From: Streptomyces longisporoflavus
GTDB lineage: Bacteria > Actinomycetota > Actinomycetes > Streptomycetales > Streptomycetaceae
Direction: 5' to 3'
Assembly (NCBI RefSeq): GCF_014649775.1
Contig: NZ_BMTR01000001.1
Span: 310,001 to 374,000 of the forward strand
Length of the DNA stretch: 64,000 bases
The notes under the pieces are model-generated. The model worked only from the letters and a program-made list of their open reading frames with translations, was not told the DNA's origin and searched no databases. Position 1 is the stretch's first letter, and each line of letters begins with the position of its first letter. Made by a program: the position numbers and the translations under genes. Shown in pieces: positions 25,783-34,612 of this stretch.

Positions 25783-26053
25783 GGAGGGCTCCTTGTACGG
25801 GGTGTAGGTGCTTGGAGGGCGCGCCTGGCCGCCGGGGGCCCGGTCGCTGGGGCGCGCGTTGGGGGCGTGACTGCCGTGGGTGCTTGGCCCGGTGGTTGGG
25901 CGGCTGGCGGCGTGCCCGCTGGGGTCCTTGTGGGTGCCTGGCCCGGCGGCAGGCGGCGTATGCGCTGGGGCGTCTGCGGGTGCTTGGCTCGGCGGCGGGC
26001 GGCCACCCGCCGCCGAGCCGCTTGTGGGCGCTCGCCCGGTGGCGTACCTTCCG
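25783..26053. other. Gap between bla and PBP with degenerate direct repeats
   Basis: This 271-base gap holds three imperfect copies of a segment like GGGTGCTTGGCCCGGYGG (near 25885, 25935 and 25978) and the terminator hairpin at 25986-26019. I see no gene. Confidence 0.5.
25986..26019 (-). terminator. Terminator hairpin after the beta-lactamase
   Basis: GGCTCGGCGGCGGG (25986-25999) pairs perfectly with CCCGCCGCCGAGCC (26006-26019) around a six-base loop, 35 bases after the bla stop on the minus strand. Confidence 0.8.
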
Positions 26054-27016
26054 CTACGACAGCGAGTCGACAGCCACGGAGGCCGCGTCGGCGATCAGCT
26101 TGTCGTCGGGCTCGGCGTCCTTTTTCGTACGGTTGGACAAGATCGCCATGACGATGGGGGCGCCGTCGGAGGGCCACGCCACGGCGATGTCGTTGCGGGC
26201 GCCGTAGTAGGTGCCGGTCCCGGTCTTGTCGCCGACCACCCAACTCTTGGGCACACCCGCCCTGATGGTGTGATCCCCGGTGGTGTTGGTCCGCAGCCAC
26301 TTGGTCAGCTGCGCGCGCTCGCCCTTGCCCAGAACGTCCCCGAGTACGAACGCACGCAGATCCTTGGCCAGCGCCCGCGGCGTACTGGTGTCCCGGGTCT
26401 CGCCCGGCACCCAACTGCTCAGGTCGGGCTCGCGGCGGTCCATCCGCGTGACGTCGTCGCCCAGGCCCTCGAGGACGGCGTCCAGGCCCTTGGGGCCGCC
26501 GAGCTTGTCGAAGAGCAGGTTGGCCGCGGTGTTGTCGCTGTAGCGGACTGCGGCGTCACACAGTTCGCCCAGGGTCATACCGGTCTTGACGTGCTTCTCG
26601 GTCACGGGGGAGTTGGGGACCAGATCGTCCTTGGAGTACGTGACCTTGCGACCGAGGCCGTCGAGGGAGTACTTGTCCAGCACGGCTCCGGCGGCCAGGG
26701 CCTTGAAGGTGGAGTTGTAGGCGAAGCGCTCACCGGCGTTGTAGGCCACTTCGCGGCCGGTCCCGGTGTCGATGGCGTAGACGCCGAGGCGCGCGTCGAA
26801 CTTGCGCTCCAGTTTCTTGAAGCCACGGGCGTACGACTTCGCCGCATCCGCGGACTTGGCCGTCCCTGCGGGCTTCCCTGTCCCTGCGGGCTTCGTGGTC
26901 GCCGTGGACGGGGACGACGAGTCCGAGGCGTCGCCCTCCGCGCAGGCCATGAGCGGGGCGAGGCAGAACGTGGCGAGCGCACCGACAGCAGTACGGCGGG
27001 CACGGGTGTACTTCAT
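26054..27016 (-). CDS. bla: Class A beta-lactamase, lipoprotein
   Basis: This 320-residue enzyme hydrolyses beta-lactams at the cell surface. The signal peptide ends in the lipobox LMAC (Cys25), so it is probably a lipoprotein. The active-site set is complete: S102-T-F-K105, S160-D-N, E196 in RREPDLSS (general base) and K264-T-G. A Thr/Pro/Gly/Lys linker (about 30-60) precedes the catalytic domain. The ATG at 27016 has GGAGG at good spacing. It is divergent from a LysR gene with a BlaB-like partner, as in the Streptomyces cacaoi blaL locus, so inducible expression is likely. Confidence 0.95.
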   Translation of the reverse strand: MKYTRARRTAVGALATFCLAPLMACAEGDASDSSSPSTATTKPAGTGKPAGTAKSADAAKSYARGFKKLERKFDARLGVYAIDTGTGREVAYNAGERFAYNSTFKALAAGAVLDKYSLDGLGRKVTYSKDDLVPNSPVTEKHVKTGMTLGELCDAAVRYSDNTAANLLFDKLGGPKGLDAVLEGLGDDVTRMDRREPDLSSWVPGETRDTSTPRALAKDLRAFVLGDVLGKGERAQLTKWLRTNTTGDHTIRAGVPKSWVVGDKTGTGTYYGARNDIAVAWPSDGAPIVMAILSNRTKKDAEPDDKLIADAASVAVDSLS

Positions 27017-27124
27017 GGGCCAGACCTCCAGGGCGCCCCGGCGGCAGGGCGCATGGGGGACGGGGCGGCACGGCTCCGTCCCGGAACGTGGGTGTGAGTG
27101 CCGCAGCCACCCTCGCCCTCGGCT

Positions 27125-27144
27125 GCGTATGCGGTCCAATACGC
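27125..27144. promoter_or_regulatory. Candidate LysR-type operator between bla and blaA
   Basis: GCGTAT-N8-ATACGC is a perfect interrupted palindrome in the 170-base divergent gap, the only such element there. It has the dyad form of LysR-type boxes, although the strict T-N11-A spacing is off by one. It lies about 40 bases before the blaA GTG and 110 before bla. It is the likely site of the LysR protein. Confidence 0.6.
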
Positions 27145-27185
27145 TCCTGCGCGATTCCATGCTGATCTGGCATAGGCTTCGGGGC

Positions 27186-28085
27186 GTGGATCTGGTGGGA
27201 GCGTGTCGCGCGTTCGTCAGCGTCAGCCAGTACGGCAGTTTCACCGACGGAGCGGCAGCGGCCCGGATGTCCCAGTCGGTGGCGAGCCGTCGGGTTGCCG
27301 CCCTTGAAGAGCGCTTCGGTGAGCCGCTGTTCGAGCGCACGTCGAGGCGTGCCGTTCTCACGCCCTTCGGGCGGGACATGCTGCCGACGGCCCGGCAGCT
27401 CGTACAGGCGGCCGACGTGCTCCTCGACGAGGCGGAAGCCGTCAAGCGCAAGCCGTGGCGGCTCGCGGTGCCCGGCGTCTGCTCCACGGCCGGGCTCGCC
27501 CGCCTCGTCGCCGAGGCGCGCGGTCACGGCATCACGCTCGACCTGCGGGTGGCGGCGCCTACGCAGCGCAGGGAGCTTCTGCGCGCACAGCAGGTACGTG
27601 CCGCCCTGCTGGCGGTGCCCGCGGACGAGGCGGCGTGGTCCGTGCCGCTCGGCCTCGCGAGCGCGGGGGATCCGGGGGTGCAGCGGGTCTACCTCGAGAC
27701 GCTGCGGGTGGGGCGCGCCTGGCCCGGCCCGGCGCGCCGCGTCTGGATCCAGCCGGAGGACGACGTGCCGCACATCCGCGATCCGCTGACGCGGCTGCGC
27801 GACGCGGTGGGGCTGCGCCCCGCGCAGCTCGTCGCTGCCGATCTGACGAGCGCCGCGGCCGAGGTGCTCTGCTCGGGCGACCTGCTGCTGTGCTCTCCGG
27901 CGCAGGCCGAGGAACTCGCCCTGGCCTGGCGGCCCATCGGCGAGATCGCTCTCGGCCGGGGGTTCGCCCTGGCCGCGGCGGCGGACGGCAACCCGCAGTC
28001 CATCGAAGCACGCCTGGGCGACGCCATCGCCCGCTGCCTGGGCGCGGAGGCCCGGGCCGGGATCAGGGGAGGCACGGCAGCATGA
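27186..28085 (+). CDS. blaA: LysR-type activator of the beta-lactamase locus (BlaA-like)
   Basis: This 299-residue LysR-type protein has an N-terminal winged HTH (about 1-60: [21 protein letters not shown] style motif, then [12 protein letters not shown]) and a periplasmic-binding-like effector domain. It lies divergent to the class A beta-lactamase and overlaps the next gene by ATGA. In Streptomyces cacaoi the same arrangement encodes BlaA, which activates blaL together with BlaB. A GTG at 27186 was chosen because it begins the conserved [10 protein letters not shown]; an ATG at 27159 is possible but would overlap the operator region. Confidence 0.88.
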   Translation: MDLVGACRAFVSVSQYGSFTDGAAAARMSQSVASRRVAALEERFGEPLFERTSRRAVLTPFGRDMLPTARQLVQAADVLLDEAEAVKRKPWRLAVPGVCSTAGLARLVAEARGHGITLDLRVAAPTQRRELLRAQQVRAALLAVPADEAAWSVPLGLASAGDPGVQRVYLETLRVGRAWPGPARRVWIQPEDDVPHIRDPLTRLRDAVGLRPAQLVAADLTSAAAEVLCSGDLLLCSPAQAEELALAWRPIGEIALGRGFALAAAADGNPQSIEARLGDAIARCLGAEARAGIRGGTAA

Positions 28086-29347
28086 ACGGTGCCAGGGGAA
28101 GCGGCAGTTGTTCCGCCGGTATGAACGGTGGCATGTCCGGCGGCGTGCAGGGAGGCACATTCGGCGGCTCGTCCGCCGGGGTGAACGGCAGCATGCATGG
28201 GGGTACTTCGGCCGGGACGCACGGCGGTACTCCGGCCGGGGCGCCCGGCGGGACACCCGCCGGGACGTACGGCGGGACGTACGGCGGGACACCCGCCGAG
28301 ATGCACGGTGGGGCATCCGGTGGCGTGCCCGCCGCGCACGGCAGCACATCCGCCACCACGCACGGCAGCACACCCGCCACCACATACGGCGGCAGCACAC
28401 CCACCGCCACGTACGCCAGCACCCCCACCACCACCTACGGCAACACGAACACCGAAGCCCTGCTGCGCGACATCCGGGAGCAGTTGAGCGACGGCGGCCT
28501 GCGCGGGTGTCTGCTCGTGCGGGATCTGCACACGGGCGACGAGTTGGGGATCGAGGCGGACACCCAGCTGCCCTCCGCCTCCCTGGTCAAGGTCCCGCTC
28601 GCGCTCGCGACGGTGGAGCGCATCCGACGGGGCGAGCTCGACGGGTCCACGATGCTGGAGGTGCAGCCCGGGCGGGTCACGACGCCGGGGCCGACCGGCC
28701 TGAGCCGCTTCCGTCACCCCGCCCGCATCGCGATCGACGACCTGCTCTACCTGAGCGTCTGCCTGAGTGACGGCATGGCCGCCGACGCGCTGTTCGAACT
28801 CACCCCGCCCGCCGAGGTCTCCGCCATCCTCCACGAGCTCGGCATCCGCGGCATCACCGTCCGGCACACCGTGGACGAGCTGTCCGACACCCCCGTGGAG
28901 CGCTTCGACGCCGATCAAATACATCTCGCCCACGCCCTGGCCATTGACGCAGGCACCAGCGGGCGCGGACACCGGGTGCCCCAGCTCGACACCACCCGCG
29001 CCAATACCGGCAGCGCACGTACCTGGGTCGACCTGCTCCAGGCTCTGTGGACACCGTCGAAGGTCCACCCGGATGTGGCCGCGCGGCTGCGCGACCTCAT
29101 GGCTCACAATGTGCTGCGCCACCGGCTGACCCCGGACTTCAGCTCCGACGCCAGCACCTGGTCGTCCAAGACCGGCACCCTGCTCAACCTCCGCCACGAG
29201 ATCGGCGTCGTCGAGCATTCCGACGGCCAGTCCTTCGCGATCGCCGTCCTGACCGAGTCCCTCGTGCCCGCCGGCGCGCAACCCGGTGCCGACGCCCTGA
29301 TGGCGCAGGCCGCTCGCAGCCTGCGCGACCACCTCCGCCAGCTCTAG
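28082..29347 (+). CDS. blaB: BlaB-like serine beta-lactamase-fold regulator with low-complexity N-terminus
   Basis: This 421-residue protein has a beta-lactamase-like domain from about residue 122: S167-L-V-K170, S229-D-G231 and K363-T-G. The third residue of the SDN motif is Gly, so hydrolysis may be weak or absent, in line with BlaB of S. cacaoi, a cytosolic partner of BlaA needed for induction. No signal peptide is seen. Residues 1-121 are an unusual Gly/Thr/Ser/Ala repeat region (units such as HGGTPAG and TYGG). The start overlaps the blaA stop (ATGA), showing coupling. A sensing role is inferred from the known locus. Confidence 0.85.
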   Translation: MNGARGSGSCSAGMNGGMSGGVQGGTFGGSSAGVNGSMHGGTSAGTHGGTPAGAPGGTPAGTYGGTYGGTPAEMHGGASGGVPAAHGSTSATTHGSTPATTYGGSTPTATYASTPTTTYGNTNTEALLRDIREQLSDGGLRGCLLVRDLHTGDELGIEADTQLPSASLVKVPLALATVERIRRGELDGSTMLEVQPGRVTTPGPTGLSRFRHPARIAIDDLLYLSVCLSDGMAADALFELTPPAEVSAILHELGIRGITVRHTVDELSDTPVERFDADQIHLAHALAIDAGTSGRGHRVPQLDTTRANTGSARTWVDLLQALWTPSKVHPDVAARLRDLMAHNVLRHRLTPDFSSDASTWSSKTGTLLNLRHEIGVVEHSDGQSFAIAVLTESLVPAGAQPGADALMAQAARSLRDHLRQL

Positions 29348-29491
29348 CCGAGCCCGCGACGAACTCCCTCACCAGGCATAACAGTTGACCTGCCGCCCTG
29401 TAGGCTCGGAAGATCCTTCCAGGCCGGGGGCGGGCCGGCGCACCTCGCCCGCCACGCACTGAAGACGGTCAGACACATAGTGGAGCCACCG

Positions 29492-30277
29492 ATGACTGCA
29501 GAAGACGCCGACGTCCTCATCGACACCAGCAAGCCGCACCCGGCGCGTGTCTACGACTGGCTTCTGGGCGGCAAGGACAACTATCTCGTCGACCAGGAGA
29601 TGGGCGAGAAGCTGCCGCCCGAGGCGCGCGCGAACGCGGCGCGGAACCGGGCGTTCATGCATCGCGCCGCAGCCTGGCTGGCTGACAACGGTGTCAGGCA
29701 GTTCCTCGACATCGGTACCGGCATCCCCACCGCACCGAACCTGCACCAGATCGTCCAGGCGATCGCCCCTGACTGCCGGGTCGTGTACGCCGACAACGAC
29801 CCCATCGTGCTGCGGCACGCCGAGGCCCTGCTGGTCAGCAGTCCGGAAGGCGCAACGGACTATGTGCAGGCCGATGTGCGCAGGCCCGCGGCGATCCTCG
29901 ATCACGCCCGCGAACTCCTGGACTTCGACCGACCCATCGCGCTCTCCCTCATCGCCCTGATGCACTTCATCACCGACGACGAAGACCCGTACGGCCTCAC
30001 GCGCACCTTGGTGGACGCGCTGCCGTCCGGCAGTTACCTGGTGCTCTCCCACGGCACCACCGACGAGCACCCCGACCTCGCGGACTCCGTCACCGACACC
30101 TACAAGAAGGGCCAGGTGCCCTTGCGGATGCGGCGCCGCGACGAGGTCGAGCGCTTCTTCGAGGGACTGGAAATGGTCGATCCCGGCCTGGTGACGGCCA
30201 CGCACTGGTACAAGGAAACGCCCGCGCCCAAGGCCGAGTTGAGCGGTTTCTACGTCGCGGTCGCCCGCGTACCCTGA
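29492..30277 (+). CDS. DUF574 (PF04672) SAM-dependent methyltransferase
   Basis: This 261-residue protein opens with the family hallmark PHPARVYDWLLGGKDNY and has FLDIGTGIPTAPNLH (SAM motif I), ADNDPIV and ALMHFI. DUF574 methyltransferases are abundant in Streptomyces, mostly with unknown substrates. I start at ATG 29492 with TGGAG at 29481-29485. It is convergent with the MFS gene and shares a strong terminator hairpin. Confidence 0.93.
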   Translation: MTAEDADVLIDTSKPHPARVYDWLLGGKDNYLVDQEMGEKLPPEARANAARNRAFMHRAAAWLADNGVRQFLDIGTGIPTAPNLHQIVQAIAPDCRVVYADNDPIVLRHAEALLVSSPEGATDYVQADVRRPAAILDHARELLDFDRPIALSLIALMHFITDDEDPYGLTRTLVDALPSGSYLVLSHGTTDEHPDLADSVTDTYKKGQVPLRMRRRDEVERFFEGLEMVDPGLVTATHWYKETPAPKAELSGFYVAVARVP

Positions 30278-30289
30278 GCCGGGCGCGGC

Positions 30290-30338
30290 CCCGCCGGGGT
30301 GCGCCACCTCGCAAGACGCGGCGGCACACCCCGGCGGG
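30290..30338. terminator. Bidirectional terminator between DUF574 and MFS genes
   Basis: CCCGCCGGGGTGCGCC (30290-30305) pairs with GGCACACCCCGGCGGG (30323-30338) with one mismatch, in the gap between convergent stops. Confidence 0.8.
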
Positions 30339-30345
30339 ACGAGGA

Positions 30346-31776
30346 TCACCCGGCCTGATCCGGCACGTCCGCTGCGGGAGCCGGCTCGGGCATGCCCCGG
30401 GCCACGACCGCACCGGCCACCAGCCCCACGGCGGCCAGCACGGCGGCGACCAGGAACGGGTCGAAGGAGTGCAGGGCCGGGGCGAACCCGATCCCCACGC
30501 AGACCGCCACCCCGCTCGCGCCGCCCAGTTGGTCGGCCGCGCGCTGGACGCCCGAGGCGATACCGGCGTCCTCCGCGGTGACTCCGCTGACGGCGACGGA
30601 CTGCAGTCCTACGATGCCGAATGCCATCCCGGCCGCGATCAGGAGCATGGCCGGGATCATCACCATGCCGCCCGCCCGCAGGGCCGAGGCGAGCGCGATC
30701 GCGGCCATCGCGGCCGCGGTGAACCCGATGCCGGCCAGCACACACACGCGTGCTCCCCAGCGCTCCAGCAGACGCGGCACGAGCACCGAGAACACGATCA
30801 GCGAGACCGCCAGAGGCAGCATGGTCAGGCCCGCACCCAGCGGACCCATGTTCAACCTCTCCTGCAGATAGAAGGTGAACAGCAGGAACGAGGTCGACAA
30901 CGCCCCGCTCAGCAACACCGTGACCAGGTTGGCCGTCACCCGCGTGCGATTGGCGAAGAAGCGCGGCGGCACCAACGGATTGCGCGAGCGTGCCTCGACC
31001 CGCACGAACCAGGCCCCGGCCGCCACCGCCCCCGCCAGCGCCGCAGGAGCCACCCATACGGGCATTCCGGGTTCGCCGGCCTCCACCACGCCGAAGACGA
31101 ACAGCAACGGACCGGCGGTCAGCAGCAGCGCGCCGGGGAGGTCCAACGGCGGGGCCTGCTTGGCCACGGTCCGGTCCCTGTCGATATCGATGAGGAAGAC
31201 GGCTGCCAGCAGCACGACCAGGATGAACGGCACCGAGATCAGGAAGATCCACCGCCACCCCAAGTGGGCGGTGATGATCCCGGACAGAACGAATCCGAGC
31301 ACGAGACCGCAACTGGCCACTGCTGCCCATACGCCCAGAGCCCGCGACCGGCGCGGTCCTTCGGGGAACAGCAGAACGATGGTCGCCATCGCGGCAGGCA
31401 GGGCGATGGCCTCACCGGCGCCTTGCAGCAGGCGCGCGACCACCAGCAGGGCGAAACTGGGGGCCAGGCCGGCCAGTAGGGACGCGGCGCCGAACAGGCC
31501 CGTGCCGAGCAGCAGCATGCGCCGCCGACCCAACAGGTCGCCAAGTCGGCCGCCGAGCAACAGCATCCCGCCGCCGGTGACGGTGTAACCGACCACGACC
31601 CAGGTCAGGGCGCGCCCGTCGACGTCGAAGTCGGCGCCGATCGAGGGCAGGGCGATGTTGACCACGGTCACGTCGACCGCGACGAAGAACTGCAGCATGG
31701 ACATCGCGCACAGAACCAGCCATGCGCGAGCAGAAGACGGGCTGTGCCCGCGAGAGATGAGGACGTTGGGGAACAT
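30346..31776 (-). CDS. MFS drug exporter, DHA2-type
   Basis: This 476-residue protein has about 14 hydrophobic helices, motif A GGRLGDLLGRRRM between helices 2 and 3, and the FFVAVDVTVVNIALPSI start typical of DHA2 drug:proton antiporters. It probably exports a toxic compound or a product. The first residues before RAWLVLC are short and hydrophilic. Upstream (31777-32029) it is divergent to a methyltransferase gene; no regulator gene is adjacent. Substrate is unknown. Confidence 0.92.
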   Translation of the reverse strand: MFPNVLISRGHSPSSARAWLVLCAMSMLQFFVAVDVTVVNIALPSIGADFDVDGRALTWVVVGYTVTGGGMLLLGGRLGDLLGRRRMLLLGTGLFGAASLLAGLAPSFALLVVARLLQGAGEAIALPAAMATIVLLFPEGPRRSRALGVWAAVASCGLVLGFVLSGIITAHLGWRWIFLISVPFILVVLLAAVFLIDIDRDRTVAKQAPPLDLPGALLLTAGPLLFVFGVVEAGEPGMPVWVAPAALAGAVAAGAWFVRVEARSRNPLVPPRFFANRTRVTANLVTVLLSGALSTSFLLFTFYLQERLNMGPLGAGLTMLPLAVSLIVFSVLVPRLLERWGARVCVLAGIGFTAAAMAAIALASALRAGGMVMIPAMLLIAAGMAFGIVGLQSVAVSGVTAEDAGIASGVQRAADQLGGASGVAVCVGIGFAPALHSFDPFLVAAVLAAVGLVAGAVVARGMPEPAPAADVPDQAG

Positions 31777-32029
31777 CAGGTGCTCCGTTGCTCAGAAGTA
31801 GCTCCGAGCAGCACGAACGTGCCGCTCCGGTCTGATCACGAAGCGGCTGGACGTCCGGGAAAGGGTGTGAGTGGGACGCCCGCCGCTAGCGGGGCGTCCT
31901 GGTCACCGCGGCGCAAGCGGCCGCGCACGAAGCAGCAGACATGCCGGGAAGGCTATCAGGCAGGGAAGCTGCGCATACTTGCGCGAACCTGACCTGCAAG
32001 ATTCGGGGGCGGGTACTACTCTCGCGGCC

Positions 32030-32677
32030 ATGGTCGAACACGATGCCCTCACTGCTACCCGCGAGGCTTACGACGCCGCTGCCGTCACGTATGAGCAGCT
32101 GTTCCGTGACTCGCTGCGCGACACCCCTCTGGACCGCGCCTTCTTGGGTGCCTTCGCCGAGGTCGTCAGTGCGGGTGGGGGAGGTCAGGTCGCGGACCTT
32201 GGCTGCGGGCCTGGCCATGTCACCGCTTATCTGGCCCGGTTGGGGCTGTCGGCGTTCGGCGTCGATGCCTCGCCCGCGATGATCGAGTTGGCGCGGGAGG
32301 CCAGTCCGGACCTGCGGTTCGAGGTGGGCTCGATGGCCGCGCTGGATATCGCTGACGATGCGCTCGGCGGCGTACTCTCCCGCTGGTCCATCATCCACAC
32401 TCCGCCGCAAGAACTCCCCGTGATCCTGGCGGAGTTCCATCGTGTGCTGGCCCCCGGCGGTCACCTGCTGATCGGCTTCTGGGCGAGCGAGGACGCTGCC
32501 AACCCGACGCAGGTCTTCGATCACGCGGTAGCGCCGGCCTACCGGTGGTGGCCCGATCGCCTCGCCGGGATGCTGCGCGAGGCCGGCTTGGCCGAGGTGG
32601 CCCGGATGGTCCGCGAGCCCCAGCCCACCGACCGGCGGCAGTTCAAGGGGATCCACCTGCTCGCCCGCAAGGCATGA
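32030..32677 (+). CDS. Class I SAM-dependent methyltransferase
   Basis: This 215-residue protein has motif I VADLGCGPGHVTAYL and a FHRVLAPGGHLLIGF strand, so it is intact. It resembles the truncated copy at 39690-40112 (shared YDAAAVTYEQLFR/YDTVAENYEALIR and GSMTALD-type segments). I start at MVEHDALT; there is no ribosome site, and TACTAC about 12 bases upstream could be the -10 of a leaderless transcript. An in-frame extension to 31871 lacks coding character. Substrate is unknown. Confidence 0.87.
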   Translation: MVEHDALTATREAYDAAAVTYEQLFRDSLRDTPLDRAFLGAFAEVVSAGGGGQVADLGCGPGHVTAYLARLGLSAFGVDASPAMIELAREASPDLRFEVGSMAALDIADDALGGVLSRWSIIHTPPQELPVILAEFHRVLAPGGHLLIGFWASEDAANPTQVFDHAVAPAYRWWPDRLAGMLREAGLAEVARMVREPQPTDRRQFKGIHLLARKA

Positions 32678-32696
32678 ACAGGGTCCTGGCGGGCGG

Positions 32697-32712
32697 CAGT
32701 CGGGGGCGACTG
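32697..32712. terminator. Small hairpin between convergent genes
   Basis: CAGTCGGGGGCGACTG has six-base arms and a GGGG loop, 20 bases after the methyltransferase stop and before the secreted-protein stop. A modest bidirectional terminator is plausible. Confidence 0.45.
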
Positions 32713-32728
32713 GCGGTACTGCCGTGGA

Positions 32729-33079
32729 TCAGGAGAACAGGACCGACCTGAGCTTCAACCGCTCGCCCGCGCCGCCCGTCCGGGGACGCATCGTGAACTG
32801 GTCGCCGGTGCAGTCGGCGTTCGTGAAGGCGATCGCGAAGGAGCCGGTGCGGTTTCTGGGGGAGTGGGCGGGCGGCTGGTCGTACTCCCGGGCTGCCTCG
32901 GGGAGCGTGATGCACTCTCCGCCTGCCGGGTCATGCAGCGTGACCTGCCCTTCCTCGCCCGAGCCGAGGTCGATGTAGGTGTAGTCGAAGTCGCCCTCGG
33001 CCGCGTACGCGGAGCCGGGGACGGTCAGGATCAGCACGGCGGCGCCGGCCGCGGCAGCCAGTGTGTGACGAAGACGCAT
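32729..33079 (-). CDS. Small secreted protein, unknown family
   Basis: This 116-residue protein has a Sec signal peptide (LAAAAGAAVLILTVPGSAYA, cut before EGDFDY) and a mature domain of about 90 residues rich in beta-strand-forming residues, with two Cys (in GGECITL and DADCTGD-like NADCTGD) that could form a disulfide. It may be a small beta-sandwich, but I do not recognise the family. The ATG at 33079 follows GAGGAAAG. It is convergent with the methyltransferase and divergent from the LacI gene. Confidence 0.75.
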   Translation of the reverse strand: MRLRHTLAAAAGAAVLILTVPGSAYAAEGDFDYTYIDLGSGEEGQVTLHDPAGGECITLPEAAREYDQPPAHSPRNRTGSFAIAFTNADCTGDQFTMRPRTGGAGERLKLRSVLFS

Positions 33080-33268
33080 GGATCGCTTTCCTCTGCTGGG
33101 AACGGCACAGGAGCGCACCCCGCGCTCCCGTCCTGATCAGCAGGGGTACCCGATGTGCGCCGGATCCGCCGGTGAAACGATCCGCCCTCACCCGTTCGGG
33201 CCCCGGCAGGGTCCATGTCCGGGCCCCGGCCGGTCCCATGGCGCCGATTTGGCAAGCACGCAAACAAA

Positions 33269-33288
33269 CGCAAAGGTTGCGCTATTCT
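33269..33288 (+). promoter_or_regulatory. Candidate LacI operator and -10 box of the lacI-type gene
   Basis: CGCAAAGGTTGCG (33269-33281) is a perfect interrupted palindrome next to TATTCT (33283-33288). The -10 lies seven bases before the ATG at 33296, which would give a leaderless transcript. The area also holds three spaced GCAA motifs (33252-33273). Autorepression is the likely function. Confidence 0.55.
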
Positions 33289-33295
33289 TGCGCGC

Positions 33296-34306
33296 ATGAC
33301 GCGACGACTTGCTCAGGTGGCGCGGAAGGTCGGGGTCAGCGAGGCCACGGTCAGCCGGGTGCTCAACAACAAGCCCGGGGTCTCCGACGCGACTCGGCAG
33401 TCCGTGCTCTCGGCCCTGGACGTGCTGGGGTACGAACGGCCCACACAGCTGCGCGGCGAGCGGGCCCGGCTCGTGGGTCTTGTGCTGCCCGAGCTGCAGA
33501 ACCCGATCTTCCCGGCCTTCGCGGAGGTGATCGGCGGTGCACTCGCCCAGCAGGGGCTGACCCCGGTGCTGTGCACCCAGACGAAGGGCGGCGTCTCCGA
33601 GGAGGATTACGTCGAGTTGCTGCTGCAACAGCAGGTCTCCGGCGTCGTGTTCGCCGGCGGTCTCTACGCGCAGGCGGATGCCCCGCACGAGCACTACAAG
33701 CGGCTCTCGGCGCGCAAGATCCCGGTGGTCCTGGTCAACGCGGCCATCGAGCGGCTCGGATTTCCCGCGGTGTCCTGTGACGACGCGGTCGCGGTGGAAC
33801 AGGCGTGGCGCCATCTCTCCTCGCTCGGTCACCGCCGCATCGGCCTGGTGCTCGGGCCCGCCGATCACATGCCCTCGCAGCGCAAGCTGGCCGCGGCCCG
33901 GGCCCTTGTCGAGCAGGTCGGCGGTGTCCTGCCCGAGGAGCATGTGGCGCGGGGGATGTTCTCGATCGAGGGCGGACAGGCCGCCGCCGCACGGCTCCTG
34001 GACGCCGGGGTCACCGGCATCGTCTGCGCGAGCGACCCCCTCGCGCTGGGCGCGGTGCGCGCCGCGCGCCGCCGGGGTCTCGGCGTCCCGCGCGACGTCT
34101 CGGTGGTCGGCTACGACGACTCGGCGTTCATGACCTGCACCGAGCCCCCGTTGACCACGGTGCGCCAGCCCATCGAGGCCATGGGCCGCGCCGCGGTCGA
34201 GATTCTCACCCTGAAGATCGGCGGGAGCGCGGTGCCCACGGAGGAGCTCCTCTTCGAGCCCGAGCTCGTGGTGCGCGGATCGACGGGGCAGCCGCCGCAG
34301 GAGTAG
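33296..34306 (+). CDS. LacI-family regulator of the alpha-glucoside operon
   Basis: This 336-residue regulator has an N-terminal LacI HTH (LAQVARKVGVSEATVSRVLNN at about 4-24) with hinge and a periplasmic-binding-like effector domain. The start at 33296 was chosen because the HTH begins there and a -10-like TATTCT fits a leaderless message; an ORF extension to 33215 would read through the promoter. It precedes a sugar ABC importer and a GH13 glucosidase in the same orientation and likely represses them when no sugar is present. The effector is probably an alpha-glucoside, by inference. Confidence 0.92.
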   Translation: MTRRLAQVARKVGVSEATVSRVLNNKPGVSDATRQSVLSALDVLGYERPTQLRGERARLVGLVLPELQNPIFPAFAEVIGGALAQQGLTPVLCTQTKGGVSEEDYVELLLQQQVSGVVFAGGLYAQADAPHEHYKRLSARKIPVVLVNAAIERLGFPAVSCDDAVAVEQAWRHLSSLGHRRIGLVLGPADHMPSQRKLAAARALVEQVGGVLPEEHVARGMFSIEGGQAAAARLLDAGVTGIVCASDPLALGAVRAARRRGLGVPRDVSVVGYDDSAFMTCTEPPLTTVRQPIEAMGRAAVEILTLKIGGSAVPTEELLFEPELVVRGSTGQPPQE

Positions 34307-34612
34307 GCGCGGATCGGCGCGGGCGGATGCGGATCGGCGCCGATCGACCCGGAGCCACCGGAGGGACCAGGCGGGCCGGAGGGGCCGGGGGCGCCAGTCG
34401 GGCCTACGGGCACCGAAACGTCTCTCGCCCCGCCGGGCGACCATTACCCACGTACTGTCAATTTATTGCAATTATCGCGCGATATATGGCGCGTTTCTGC
34501 TGGCGGTGCTTAAGTGAGCGCCGCCACACAGTCCGCGCAGCTGTGGGCTTCCCGCTCCTTCATGCCGTCCCTGTCCCCACGCGCGGGCGGCGCTGTCCAA
34601 AGGGGTCCACCG
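34307..34612. promoter_or_regulatory. lacI/ABC intergenic region with operator-like elements
   Basis: This 306-base gap has a direct repeat GGATCGGCGC (34311-34320 and 34331-34340), a perfect 14-bp palindrome GATCGGCGCCGATC (34332-34345, possible terminator), and a sharply AT-rich patch with ATTGCAAT (34465-34472) followed by TATCGCGCGATA (34473-34484, perfect palindrome). The AT-rich patch is the likely promoter and operator of the importer operon. Confidence 0.5.

Noticed and set aside
34111..34413. Collagen-like Gly-Pro-X frame on the minus strand
   Set aside because: The collagen-like part is about six triplets and the rest is antisense to the lacI-type gene; a GC-rich coincidence is more likely.
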